The translations under genes were made by a program, and so were the position numbers. DNA of 64,000 nt from Pseudomonas sp. v388 (lineage in GTDB: Bacteria; Pseudomonadota; Gammaproteobacteria; Pseudomonadales; Pseudomonadaceae). The notes under the pieces are model-generated. The model was not told the DNA's origin, searched no databases, and was given only the letters and a program-made list of their open reading frames with translations. Below, piece after piece: positions 18,621 to 26,417 of this stretch (the stretch's first letter is position 1; every line of letters starts with the position of its first letter). The DNA lies in contig NZ_RHQN01000005.1 of NCBI RefSeq assembly GCF_003935425.1, positions 212,407 to 276,406 on the forward strand, given 5' to 3'.

Positions 18621-21467
18621 TTACCCGGCCACCAGCACCCGAATCGCTTCGAGACGCAGCGCGGCTTTTTCCAGCATCGCCAGGCCTTGCTCGCGCTGGT
18701 TGCGCAGCGCCACCAGCTCGCTATCGCGCACGGTCGGGTTGACCGCTTGCAAGGCGGTCAGGCGTGCCAGTTCTTCCTCGGTATCCGCCGCCAGGCGACG
18801 CTGCGCTTCGGCAACACGCTCGGCATGCTTGGGCGCGATCTTGGCTTCGCCGGCGTTGATCTTCGGCGTCAGCACATCGCGCTGGGCCTGGATGAACTTG
18901 TTGGCGCTGGCCCGCGGCACGCTTTCGAGCTGGTCGTTCAAGGTGTTGAACGAGACCCGGCCTGACAGGTCGTTGCCGTTGGCGTCCAGCAGGCAGCGCA
19001 ATGCGGCAGGCGGCAGGTAGCGACCCAGTTGCAGGGAGCGCGGCGCGACCACTTCGCTGACGTAGATCAGCTCCAGCAATACGGTGCCGGGCTTGAGCGC
19101 CTTGTTCTTGATCAACGCCACGGAGGTGTTGCCCATCGAGCCGGACAACACCAGGTCCATGCCGCCTTGCACCATCGGGTGTTCCCAGGTGATGAACTGC
19201 ATGTCTTCGCGAGACAGCGCCTGGTTGCGATCATAGGTGATGGTCACGCCTTCGTCGTCGCCCAGCGGGAAGCTGGCGTCGAGCATTTTCTCGCTCGGCT
19301 TGAGGATCAGCGCGTTTTCCGAATGGTCTTCGCTGTCGATGCCGAACGCGTCGAACAGGGTTTCCATGTAGATCGGCAACGAGAACTGGTCGTCCTGCTC
19401 AAGAATGGCTTCCACCAAGGCTTCACCTTCGCCCGCGCCGCCGGAGTTGAGTTCCAGCAGACGGTCGCGACCGGTGTGCAGTTCGCTTTCCAGGCGCTCG
19501 CGCTCGGTGCGGGCTTCGTCGATCAACTGCTGCCACTCGTCATCGTCACCGCTTTCCAGCAGCGGCAGCAGACGCGGGCCGAACTGGTGCTGCAAGGCGT
19601 TGCCGGTCGGGCAGGTGTTGAGGAAGGCATTGAGCGCTTCGTGGTACCACTGGAACAGGCGGGCTTGCGGGCTAGTTTCCAGGTATGGCACGTGCAGCTC
19701 GATGGTGTGCTTCTGGCCGATCCGGTCCAGACGACCGATACGCTGCTCCAGCAGATCGGGGTGCGACGGCAGATCGAACAGCACCAGATGGTGCGCGAAC
19801 TGGAAGTTGCGGCCTTCACTGCCGATTTCCGAACAGATCAGCACCTGGGCGCCGAACTCTTCGTCGGCGAAGTAGGCCGCGGCGCGGTCACGCTCAAGGA
19901 TGTTCATGCCTTCATGAAACACGGTGGCCGGAATTCCGGAGCGCACGCGCAAGGCGTCTTCCAGGTCCATCGCGGTTTCAGCGTGGGCGCAGATGACCAG
20001 CACTTTGACGCGCTTGAGCATCTTCAGTGTGTCGATCAGCCAGTCGACCCGAGGGTCGAAGCGCCACCAGCGCTCTTCTTCATCGACTTCGGCCTGTGCC
20101 TGGAAGCTGACTTCCGGGTACAGATCGGCGTGCTCGCCCAGCGGCAATTCCAGATACTGATCCGGGTTGGGCAGGCCGTACTGATGCAGTTGGCGCTGTG
20201 GGAAACCTTGCACGGCGGCACGGGTGTTACGGAACAGCACGCGGCCGGTGCCGTGGCGGTCGAGCAATTCGCGGATCAGGCGCGCCTTGGCCTCTTCGTC
20301 GCCGGCATTGACGGCAGCGACCAGCGCTTCGCCTTCGGCGCCGAGGAAACCATGGATGGTCTTGTTGGCTGCAGGCGACAGCACGCCCTTGTCCAGCAAC
20401 TCCTGAACGGCTTCGGCGACCGGGCGATAGTTCTCGCTTTCGGCACGGAAGGCCTGCAGGTCGTGGAAGCGGTTGGGGTCCAGCAGGCGCAGACGTGCGA
20501 AGTGGCTGTCCTGGCCCAGCTGTTCCGGGGTTGCGGTGAGCAGCAGCACGCCGGCAATGACTTCGGCCAGTTGTTCGACCAGGGCGTACTCGGGGCTGGC
20601 TTTTTCTTCATGCCAGACCAGGTGGTGCGCTTCGTCGACCACCATCAGATCCCAGCCCGCTGCGAACAGCGCGTCCTGAGCCTTTTCGTCCCCGACCAGC
20701 CATTCCAGCGCAACCAGCGCCAGCTGGGTGTCCTCGAACGGGTTGCCGGCATCGCTTTCCATGAAGCGCTCGGCGTCGAACAGCGCGACCTGCAGATTGA
20801 AGCGGCGGCGCATTTCCACCAGCCACTGGTGCTGGAGGTTTTCCGGAACCAGGATCAAGACGCGGCTGGCACGGCCCGACAGCAACTGGCGATGGATCAC
20901 CAGACCGGCCTCGATGGTCTTGCCCAGGCCCACTTCGTCGGCGAGCAGAACCCGAGGCGCGATACGGTCGGCGACCTCGCGGGCAATGTGCAGCTGGTGT
21001 GCGATAGGTTGTGCACGCACGCCGCCCAGTCCCCAAAGGGAAGACTGCAGCTGGCGGCTGGTGTGTTCCAGGGTGTTGTAGCGCAGCGAGAACCACGCCA
21101 GCGGGTCGATCTGGCCGGCGAACAGGCGGTCGGTGGCCAGGCGGAACTGGATGAAGTTCGACAGCTGGGTTTCCGGCAGGGTAACCAGTTCGTTCTGCGC
21201 GTTGAAACCGTGGTAGACCAGCAGCCCGTCAACATCGTCGACTTCGCGAACGGTCAGTTTCCAGTTTTCGAAATGCGTGATCACGTCGCCCGGCGAAAAC
21301 CGCACGCGCGTCAGTGGAGCATTACGCAGGGCGTATTGGCGCGTTTCGCCAGTGGCCGGATAGAGTACGGTCAGTAAGCGGCCATCCTGTGCCAGAACGG
21401 TGCCCAAACCTAACTCGGCTTCGCTGTCGCTGATCCAGCGTTGCCCCGGTTGATACTGCTGCGCCAT
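18621..21467 (-). CDS. rapA: RNA polymerase-associated protein RapA
   Basis: A 948-residue Swi2/Snf2 ATPase (E. coli RapA has 968). It binds core RNA polymerase and helps it recycle. The N-terminal ~110 residues are the Tudor-like domains ([14 protein letters not shown]). The helicase core has motif [13 protein letters not shown] near 180, motif II DEAH near 280, TATPEQ (motif III) and motif [12 protein letters not shown] near 590. The C-terminal region matches the RapA-specific domain. GGGAGACAG precedes the ATG. It is transcribed divergently from two small conserved genes. In P. aeruginosa the orthologue is hepA (PA3308). Confidence 0.97.
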   Translation of the reverse strand: MAQQYQPGQRWISDSEAELGLGTVLAQDGRLLTVLYPATGETRQYALRNAPLTRVRFSPGDVITHFENWKLTVREVDDVDGLLVYHGFNAQNELVTLPETQLSNFIQFRLATDRLFAGQIDPLAWFSLRYNTLEHTSRQLQSSLWGLGGVRAQPIAHQLHIAREVADRIAPRVLLADEVGLGKTIEAGLVIHRQLLSGRASRVLILVPENLQHQWLVEMRRRFNLQVALFDAERFMESDAGNPFEDTQLALVALEWLVGDEKAQDALFAAGWDLMVVDEAHHLVWHEEKASPEYALVEQLAEVIAGVLLLTATPEQLGQDSHFARLRLLDPNRFHDLQAFRAESENYRPVAEAVQELLDKGVLSPAANKTIHGFLGAEGEALVAAVNAGDEEAKARLIRELLDRHGTGRVLFRNTRAAVQGFPQRQLHQYGLPNPDQYLELPLGEHADLYPEVSFQAQAEVDEEERWWRFDPRVDWLIDTLKMLKRVKVLVICAHAETAMDLEDALRVRSGIPATVFHEGMNILERDRAAAYFADEEFGAQVLICSEIGSEGRNFQFAHHLVLFDLPSHPDLLEQRIGRLDRIGQKHTIELHVPYLETSPQARLFQWYHEALNAFLNTCPTGNALQHQFGPRLLPLLESGDDDEWQQLIDEARTERERLESELHTGRDRLLELNSGGAGEGEALVEAILEQDDQFSLPIYMETLFDAFGIDSEDHSENALILKPSEKMLDASFPLGDDEGVTITYDRNQALSREDMQFITWEHPMVQGGMDLVLSGSMGNTSVALIKNKALKPGTVLLELIYVSEVVAPRSLQLGRYLPPAALRCLLDANGNDLSGRVSFNTLNDQLESVPRASANKFIQAQRDVLTPKINAGEAKIAPKHAERVAEAQRRLAADTEEELARLTALQAVNPTVRDSELVALRNQREQGLAMLEKAALRLEAIRVLVAG

Positions 21468-21683
21468 GCTGCCTGTCTCCCGCTTTGAAAAAGCCGACTA
21501 TGTTAACGGAACGCGGTCCGAAGACCAAAGGCGGAATCGAAAATCACCGGTTACTCGCCCTCGGTAAGGTATTTCCCACTCTCCAGGGCACCAAATGCCA
21601 CAAACATAGTCGAAAAGTTTCGCATAAAAGGGTTCAAGTCGACGAATAGGCGGCCGAAAGCCCGATATAAGGAGAACACAATC

Positions 21684-22019
21684 ATGCTGCAACCAATGCT
21701 CCCCTTGAGTTTGGTACCGGTCACGTCCCAGGCGGACCCGGCCAAGCGCGTGCCAGACATTCCACCGGTTGCGCCGGTGCAGCCCGGTACCAACGAAACC
21801 ACCATCGACCTGCGTTACGAAGACGCGGAACACAGCGCCCTGCGGCTGCGCGAAGAACAACAGCGCCAGCAGCAACAGCACCCGTCCCGCCAACAGGCCG
21901 ATGAGCCTGAAGTCGCGACCGTGCAGGGCGAGTACCTGAATGCCGATCAGACCGTACCGGTCGCCGCGTTGATCGACGATGAGCCGCGTCAGGGCATGTG
22001 GGTCGATATACAGGTCTGA
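21684..22019 (+). CDS. Conserved hypothetical protein, Pro/Gln-rich
   Basis: A 111-residue protein without signal peptide or membrane segment. AAGGAG sits 10 bp before the ATG, so it is very likely translated. The centre is rich in Gln, Glu and Arg (LREEQQRQQQQ), followed by a short conserved-looking end GMWVDIQV. I recognise no domain. It lies divergent from rapA with about 215 bp between starts, a spacing that favours a separate promoter. Minus-strand frames across it look like shadows. Confidence 0.65.
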   Translation: MLQPMLPLSLVPVTSQADPAKRVPDIPPVAPVQPGTNETTIDLRYEDAEHSALRLREEQQRQQQQHPSRQQADEPEVATVQGEYLNADQTVPVAALIDDEPRQGMWVDIQV

Positions 22020-22094
22020 CCGCCGGATGGCTGGTCATTGTCGATCGGTTTGCGCATTATTGGCCCTGATCCCGAGTGTCGAGAGCTGCAAGCC

Positions 22095-22253
22095 ATGAGT
22101 GAAGATGGAAAACTGATCGATCTGGGCGCCGAGCGTGCCAAGCGTGTTCACGACCTGAACGACAAACGCCTCAACGAAGTGCGCAATGCCTTCGAGCAGG
22201 CCATGCCGCTGGCACGCAAGAAAAAGCCAAAGAACAAACCCAAGAAACGCTGA
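22095..22253 (+). CDS. Small conserved basic protein
   Basis: A 52-residue protein, too small for many gene callers. The ATG at 22095 is preferred to TTG at 22038 because the leader looks unrelated. The sequence has a short acidic start (SEDGKLIDLGAERAKRVHDL), a helical middle and a strongly basic end (ARKKKPKNKPKKR). The lysine-rich tail suggests nucleic acid or ribosome contact, but this is only a guess. It lies 75 bp after the Pro/Gln-rich gene and may share its transcript. No strong ribosome site is visible. Confidence 0.6.
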   Translation: MSEDGKLIDLGAERAKRVHDLNDKRLNEVRNAFEQAMPLARKKKPKNKPKKR

Positions 22254-22268
22254 ATCCCTCCTGATTTC

Positions 22269-22282
22269 TTGACCTGCGTCAG
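22269..22282. promoter_or_regulatory. Weak ANR/FNR-like half-site pair
   Basis: TTGAC-CTGC-GTCAG resembles the TTGAT-N4-ATCAA site of ANR, with one end mismatched. It lies 49 bp upstream of a better site before the phrS-like transcript and may be an auxiliary or chance match. Confidence 0.35.
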
Positions 22283-22317
22283 TGGTTCACACGCTGTTCA
22301 GCCGCGTCCGCGAATGG

Positions 22318-22359
22318 CTGATCCAGGTCAATGTCCCCGCGCCCGTTTCTGGGTAGTCT
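22318..22359 (+). promoter_or_regulatory. ANR-type (FNR-like) class II promoter
   Basis: CTGAT-CCAG-GTCAA at 22318-22331 matches the ANR/FNR consensus TTGAT-N4-(A/G)TCAA in 9 of 10 positions. A -10-like TAGTCT lies at 22354-22359. A start near 22366 would put the box centre at -41.5, the standard position for FNR-family activation. This predicts induction at low oxygen of the RNA and peptide downstream. Confidence 0.6.
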
Positions 22360-22395
22360 TGCTCCATCGAACAGCCAATGAGCGGAGACGACGCA

Positions 22396-22506
22396 ATGTT
22401 TCTGGACAATGTGGTGGTGGCAGGTGTCGTGACCGTTGGCCTGATGGTCGTCTTCTTCGCAGGCTTCGGACTGTTTATCTGGAAGGACTCGCACAAGCGC
22501 AAGTAA
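22396..22506 (+). CDS. ccoM: 36-residue single-helix membrane peptide, CcoM-like
   Basis: This ORF is below usual length cut-offs. It encodes MFLDNVVVAGVV... with one hydrophobic helix (about residues 6-29) and a charged end (WKDSHKRK). Sequence pattern and length match CcoM, the small transmembrane subunit found in the cbb3 cytochrome c oxidase of P. stutzeri and reported to stabilise that complex. GGAGACGAC precedes the ATG with good spacing. An ANR-like box upstream fits a low-oxygen oxidase role. The ccoNOQP genes are not in this window, so any partnership is inferred. Identification is from memory of the short sequence. Confidence 0.72.
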   Translation: MFLDNVVVAGVVTVGLMVVFFAGFGLFIWKDSHKRK

Positions 22507-22545
22507 GGCACAGGCCTTCTACAGCAAGAGCACGCAAGGCATTTA

Positions 22546-22572
22546 GGGCAACTTCGGTTGCCCATTTTTTTT
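22546..22572 (+). terminator. Strong rho-independent terminator of the phrS-like RNA
   Basis: GGGCAAC-TTCG-GTTGCCC is a perfect 7-bp stem with a stable UUCG tetraloop, followed one base later by eight T residues. It is 40 bp after the peptide stop codon. Confidence 0.92.
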
Positions 22573-22612
22573 GTCTGGATTTTAGTTCTGGGTGTCTGGG
22601 TGGCGCCGAATC

Positions 22613-22704
22613 CTGTAGGAGCGAGCTTGCTCGCGAAGAGGCCGAGGCAGGCGCAGCAAACGTGTCGGCAGGGACATGCTCTTCGCCAGCAAGCTGGCTC
22701 CTAC
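22613..22704. repeat. REP doublet
   Basis: GTAGGAGCGAGCTTGCTCGC and TTCGCCAGCAAGCTGGCTCC are inverted, with TGTAGG/CCTACA ends. They lie between the phrS terminator and the convergent MaoC gene. Confidence 0.85.
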
Positions 22705-22729
22705 AGAAAGTATCCAGTTACGCGCAACA

Positions 22730-23200
22730 TCAACCGAACGTGATTTCCGGCAGCTCGGTCAGCTCGACCGTCTGTTGCTTGCGTGGCGCGAGGATTTCCG
22801 CTTCGCCGTCGACGACCAGCTCTTCGTTCTGATTGAACACGCGAGTGGCGATGCGCACGCGGAACTTGGGCATCTTTTCCAGGATTTCCAGGCGCACCGT
22901 CAGGGTATCGCCCAGTTTGACCGGCTTCTGAAAGCTCATCTGCTGGCCCAGGTAAATGGTGCCCGGCCCAGGCAGCTCGCAGGCTACTGCGGCACTGATC
23001 AACGCACCGCTGAACATACCGTGCGCGATACGCTCCTTGAACATCGTTTTGGAGGCGTAGTCCGCGTCGAGGTGGACCGGGTTGTGGTCGCCGGACATGG
23101 CGGCGAACAGCTGGATATCGCGCTCCTGAACCGTCTTGCTGTAGCTGGCGGTCTGGCCGACTTCAAGGGCTTCGTAAGGCGTGTTGGTAATTTGGGTCAT
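22730..23200 (-). CDS. MaoC-like (R)-specific enoyl-CoA hydratase
   Basis: A 156-residue hot-dog protein. The ATG at 23200 follows CAGGACA; a start at 23227 adds nine residues without a better ribosome site. The hydratase 2 motif is complete: FAAMSGDHNPVHLDADYA provides the catalytic Asp and His, and IAHGMFSGALIS completes the site. Such enzymes hydrate trans-2-enoyl-CoA to (R)-3-hydroxyacyl-CoA, linking beta-oxidation to PHA or lipid synthesis (PhaJ class). It is followed by no gene on its strand and preceded by a lipase-like hydrolase gene 36 bp away, next to fadD2 and fadD1. The P. aeruginosa counterpart by position is PA3302. Confidence 0.88.
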   Translation of the reverse strand: MTQITNTPYEALEVGQTASYSKTVQERDIQLFAAMSGDHNPVHLDADYASKTMFKERIAHGMFSGALISAAVACELPGPGTIYLGQQMSFQKPVKLGDTLTVRLEILEKMPKFRVRIATRVFNQNEELVVDGEAEILAPRKQQTVELTELPEITFG

Positions 23201-23236
23201 GTCGCTGTCCTGAGATAAAAAGGTCATGGCCCCGGG

Positions 23237-24181
23237 TCATTCAGCCCGGGGCGGGCGTGGTTGTTCGAGGGCGTGTTGCAGCCAGTCGATCAGGTCACGG
23301 GTGACTTCATCGCGGTTGAGTTCATTGAACACTTCGTGCCGCGCCTTGGGGTAAACCTTGAGTTGTAACACCCGGTGGCCCGCTTCTGCCAATACATGGG
23401 CAAGAACCTTCAGACGCTTGCCATCGCTTACCGGATCACATTCGCCGCCAATAATCAGCAGCGGCAGGCTTGGATCGATCTGCGCCAGGTTGGAACGCTT
23501 GCTGATTTTCTGCAGCCCATGCAGCAGGTCCAGCCACAGCTGGTTGGTACAGCGAAAGCCGCACAGCGGGTCGTGAACGTACCGGTCGACTTCTTCCGGA
23601 TCGCGGCTGAGCCAGTCGAACCGGGTGCGGGTCGGCTTGAACGCCTTGTTGAACGAGCCGAACGACAGCCATTCGATCAGAGCACTGCGGCCTGTCTTGC
23701 CCTGGCGAAGGCGCTCTAACCGGGCGATCAGCCGGGCGCCACGGTACACGCCGACCGGATTGTAATTGGAGCCACTGAGAATCGCGCCCTGCAGGCTGGC
23801 ACCGTGGTGCATCAAGTACGCCTGGGCAATGTAGCTGCCCATGCTGTGACCCAGCAGAAACAGCGGCACATCCGGGTGTTTCTGGCCAATGTCCAGCGCC
23901 AGATTCGCCACATCGTCGACGACCCGGCTCCAGCCATCTTCGTCGGCAAAATGCCCTGGCATCCCGTGCCTGGCAGTCTGGCCGTGGCCGCGTTGATCGT
24001 GGACATACAGCGCGTACCCGGCAGCGCTCAATGCCGTCCCCAGGCGCGCATACCGGCCGCCGTGTTCAGCCATGCCATGGGACAGCATGATCACTGCGCT
24101 GGGTGAAGCCGACGGCAACCATGCATTGACGAACAAGAGATTGTTATCAGTTGTGTCGAGCCAGAAGACTTCATGCTTCAT
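23237..24181 (-). CDS. Alpha/beta hydrolase, lysophospholipase/monoglyceride lipase type
   Basis: A 314-residue serine hydrolase of the Hydrolase_4 (monoacylglycerol lipase) group. LSHGMAEHGGRYARL near residue 34 forms the oxyanion region, LLGHSMGSYIAQ near 108 holds the nucleophile Ser, and the Asp (GECDPVSDGKR) and His (KARHEVFNE) of the triad are visible near the C terminus. No signal peptide, so probably cytosolic. It would release fatty acids for the divergent fadD2 gene, 199 bp away. It is likely co-transcribed with the downstream MaoC gene. Confidence 0.88.
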   Translation of the reverse strand: MKHEVFWLDTTDNNLLFVNAWLPSASPSAVIMLSHGMAEHGGRYARLGTALSAAGYALYVHDQRGHGQTARHGMPGHFADEDGWSRVVDDVANLALDIGQKHPDVPLFLLGHSMGSYIAQAYLMHHGASLQGAILSGSNYNPVGVYRGARLIARLERLRQGKTGRSALIEWLSFGSFNKAFKPTRTRFDWLSRDPEEVDRYVHDPLCGFRCTNQLWLDLLHGLQKISKRSNLAQIDPSLPLLIIGGECDPVSDGKRLKVLAHVLAEAGHRVLQLKVYPKARHEVFNELNRDEVTRDLIDWLQHALEQPRPPRAE

Positions 24182-24380
24182 GCTGCATTCCCATGTCTGG
24201 CCCGAGGCACCGGGCCGCTGTACTGCACAGTGTATAGCCGATGAGAAATGGCACGTGTCCGGTTGCGAGATTCATGACAATGATGACGTGGTGCAGGCTG
24301 TTTGCCTTCCCGGTTTTAACTGCTAACGTCCGCACATTCCGACCCAAATGGTCAGCACATCAGGGAAGAGGACAACAACA

Positions 24381-26069
24381 ATGCAAGCCGATTTCTGGAA
24401 TGACAAACGCCCGGCCGGCGTTTCGTGCGATGTGGATCTGAAGGCTTACTCGTCCGTCGTGGAAGTCTTCGAACGTTGCTGCAAGAAGTTTGCGGACCGC
24501 CCCGCGTTCAGCAACATGGGCGTCACGCTCAGCTATGCCGAACTGGAGCGGCATTCCGCGGCCTTCGCAGCCTATCTGCAGCAGAACACCGATCTGGCGC
24601 CCGGCGACCGTATCGCGGTGCAGATGCCCAACCTGCTGCAATACCCGATCGCCGTATTCGGCGCCATGCGCGCCGGGCTGATCGTGGTGAACACCAACCC
24701 ACTCTATACCGCCCGGGAAATGCGTCACCAGTTCAAGGATTCCGGCGCCCGGGCGCTGGTCTACCTCAATATGTTCGGCAAGCACGTACAGGAAGTGCTG
24801 CCCGACACCGACCTGCAATACCTGATCGAAGTGCGCATGGGTGACATGCAGCCGACCTTCAAGGGCTGGTTGATCAACACCATCGTGGCCAAGGTCAAGA
24901 AGATGGTGCCGGACTATCAACTGCCGCAGGCGGTGAGTTTCAAGAGCGTCCTGAAACTGGGCGCCCAGCGCAGTCACCAGCCGGTGCCGCAGAGCCTGGA
25001 AGATATCGCGGTGCTGCAATACACCGGCGGCACCACCGGGCTTGCCAAAGGCGCGATGCTGACCCACGGCAATCTGGTCGCCAACATGCAGCAGGTCTAT
25101 GCCTGCATGTTGCAGCAGCGGCCCGACGGCGGAACCTGGTTCGAGGAGGGCAAGGAAGTGATGATCGCGCCGCTGCCGCTCTATCACATCTATGCATTCA
25201 CGGCGAACTGCATGTGCATGATGATCAGCGGCAACCATAACGTGCTGATCACCAACCCGCGTGATATCAGCGGTTTCATCAAGGAGCTGCACAAGTGGCG
25301 CTTCACCGCGATGATCGGCCTCAATACCCTGTTCGTGGCGCTGATGAACCATCCGCAGTTCAAGACCCTGGATTTTTCCCGCCTCAAGTCGACCAACTCC
25401 GGCGGCACCGCGCTGGTCAAGGCCACCGCCGAGCGCTGGGAGCAGATCACCGGCTGCCGGATCGTCGAGGGCTATGGCCTGACCGAGACGTCTCCGGTCG
25501 CCAGCGCCAACCCGTATGGCGAAGCCGCACGGCTGGGCACGGTAGGCATTCCGGTGCCGGGCACGCTCATGAAGGTCATCAATGATGACGGCGTGGAAAT
25601 GCCCTTGGGCGAGCGGGGCGAATTGTGCGTGAAAGGCCCGCAAGTCATGAAGGGCTACTGGAATCGTGCCGAGGCCACCGCCGAGTCGCTGGACGCCGAA
25701 GGCTGGTTCAAGACCGGCGACATCGCCGTGATCGATCCGGACGGCTTCGTACGCATCGTCGACCGCAAGAAGGACCTGATCATCGTCTCGGGTTTCAACG
25801 TCTACCCCAATGAAATCGAAGACGTGGTGATGGGCCATCCCAAGGTCGCCAACTGCGCCTGCATCGGCGTGCCGGACGAGCGCTCCGGCGAAGCGGTCAA
25901 GCTGTTCGTGGTGGCTCGGGATGCCAGCCTGAACGTCGAGGACCTCAAGGCGTTCTGCAAAGAGAATTTCACCGGCTACAAAGTACCCAGGCACATAGTG
26001 CTGCGCGAGTCGCTGCCGATGACGCCGGTCGGCAAGATTCTTCGGCGTGAACTTCGGGATAACGCCTGA
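24381..26069 (+). CDS. fadD2: Long-chain fatty acid-CoA ligase FadD2
   Basis: A 562-residue acyl-CoA synthetase. The ATG at 24381 follows GAAGAGGAC, and the TTG-type start 33 bp upstream adds no family sequence. The AMP-binding P-loop YTGGTTGLAKGAMLTHG is near residue 214, EGYGLTETSP near 365 and the FACS motif DGFVRIVDRKKDLIIVSGFN near 450. The catalytic Lys segment GKILRRELRD ends the protein. It activates imported fatty acids with ATP and CoA at the inner membrane. It lies upstream of a closely related copy (fadD1), an old duplication typical of pseudomonads. Confidence 0.95.
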   Translation: MQADFWNDKRPAGVSCDVDLKAYSSVVEVFERCCKKFADRPAFSNMGVTLSYAELERHSAAFAAYLQQNTDLAPGDRIAVQMPNLLQYPIAVFGAMRAGLIVVNTNPLYTAREMRHQFKDSGARALVYLNMFGKHVQEVLPDTDLQYLIEVRMGDMQPTFKGWLINTIVAKVKKMVPDYQLPQAVSFKSVLKLGAQRSHQPVPQSLEDIAVLQYTGGTTGLAKGAMLTHGNLVANMQQVYACMLQQRPDGGTWFEEGKEVMIAPLPLYHIYAFTANCMCMMISGNHNVLITNPRDISGFIKELHKWRFTAMIGLNTLFVALMNHPQFKTLDFSRLKSTNSGGTALVKATAERWEQITGCRIVEGYGLTETSPVASANPYGEAARLGTVGIPVPGTLMKVINDDGVEMPLGERGELCVKGPQVMKGYWNRAEATAESLDAEGWFKTGDIAVIDPDGFVRIVDRKKDLIIVSGFNVYPNEIEDVVMGHPKVANCACIGVPDERSGEAVKLFVVARDASLNVEDLKAFCKENFTGYKVPRHIVLRESLPMTPVGKILRRELRDNA

Positions 26070-26417
26070 GTGTAGGAAATGTCTGATTCTTGACTACGCT
26101 CACAGGACCGGCCGGTCATTTTCGGCCGGTGACGAGCGTCGTTCGCCTGTATCGGGCTGTCTGCCCCGGGGCTTTCAGGTGTATTGGACACCAGCAGGGC
26201 CATTGCCTTGGGCGTGACCCGAATGCATTTCAGAGTCACATTTGTGACTGGTGAGAGCTGGTTTGCCTCTAGTCGGCCTTAGGCAAAGCTGCTACTCTCG
26301 GCGCGCTTTTCGACCTGTCGTCAAGTACAGGCGCTTCTGCTGCACAATCCAAAAACACAAGAAATTCATCGCCTACAGCGGTGTGAAGAATTCGCTGTCG
26401 CTACGGAGCCGGCTTGC
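26070..26417 (+). other. fadD2-fadD1 intergenic region with palindromes
   Basis: A 348-bp region without a gene. It holds a GC-rich hairpin at 26107-26130 (ACCGGCCG/CGGCCGGT, likely the fadD2 3' end), a perfect palindrome at 26234-26249 and an inverted repeat TTTGCCT/AGGCAAA at 26262-26287 near a TACTCT -10-like box. This implies that fadD1 has its own regulated promoter. No PsrA-type GAAAC/GTTTC pair is visible. Confidence 0.5.
26234..26249. promoter_or_regulatory. Perfect palindromic operator candidate upstream of fadD1
   Basis: AGTCACA-TT-TGTGACT is a perfect 7-bp-arm inverted repeat, 169 bp before the fadD1 ATG. The half-sites are in the reverse order of a CRP/Vfr site (TGTGA-N6-TCACA), so Vfr is not the obvious binder. 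Confidence 0.45.

Larger units (their letters stand above)
22366..22572 (+). ncRNA. phrS: PhrS-like small RNA (dual-function RNA with embedded ORF)
   Basis: From the predicted ANR-dependent start (about 22366) to the end of a strong terminator (22572) the transcript is about 207 nt, close to the ~213 nt of P. aeruginosa PhrS. That RNA is known to be ANR-controlled, to carry a 37-codon ORF, and to lie a few genes from hepA (rapA), next to the MaoC gene and fadD cluster seen here. PhrS activates pqsR translation in P. aeruginosa. This strain probably has no PQS system, so any RNA target here would differ. The 5' end is inferred. The assignment rests on ORF, promoter, length and gene order, not on RNA sequence alignment. 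Confidence 0.7.

Noticed and set aside
19029-21377. Long plus-strand open frame of 782 codons opposite rapA
   Set aside because: It mirrors rapA codon positions, has no ribosome site or known domain, and rapA is intact. It is an antisense shadow caused by high GC.
21551-21805. 84-codon minus-strand frame before rapA
   Set aside because: It overlaps the plus-strand gene with the better ribosome site (AAGGAG) and shows no family pattern.
26234-26249. CRP/Vfr site upstream of fadD1
   Set aside because: The half-sites are TCACA then TGTGA, the reverse of the CRP order, and the spacing is wrong.
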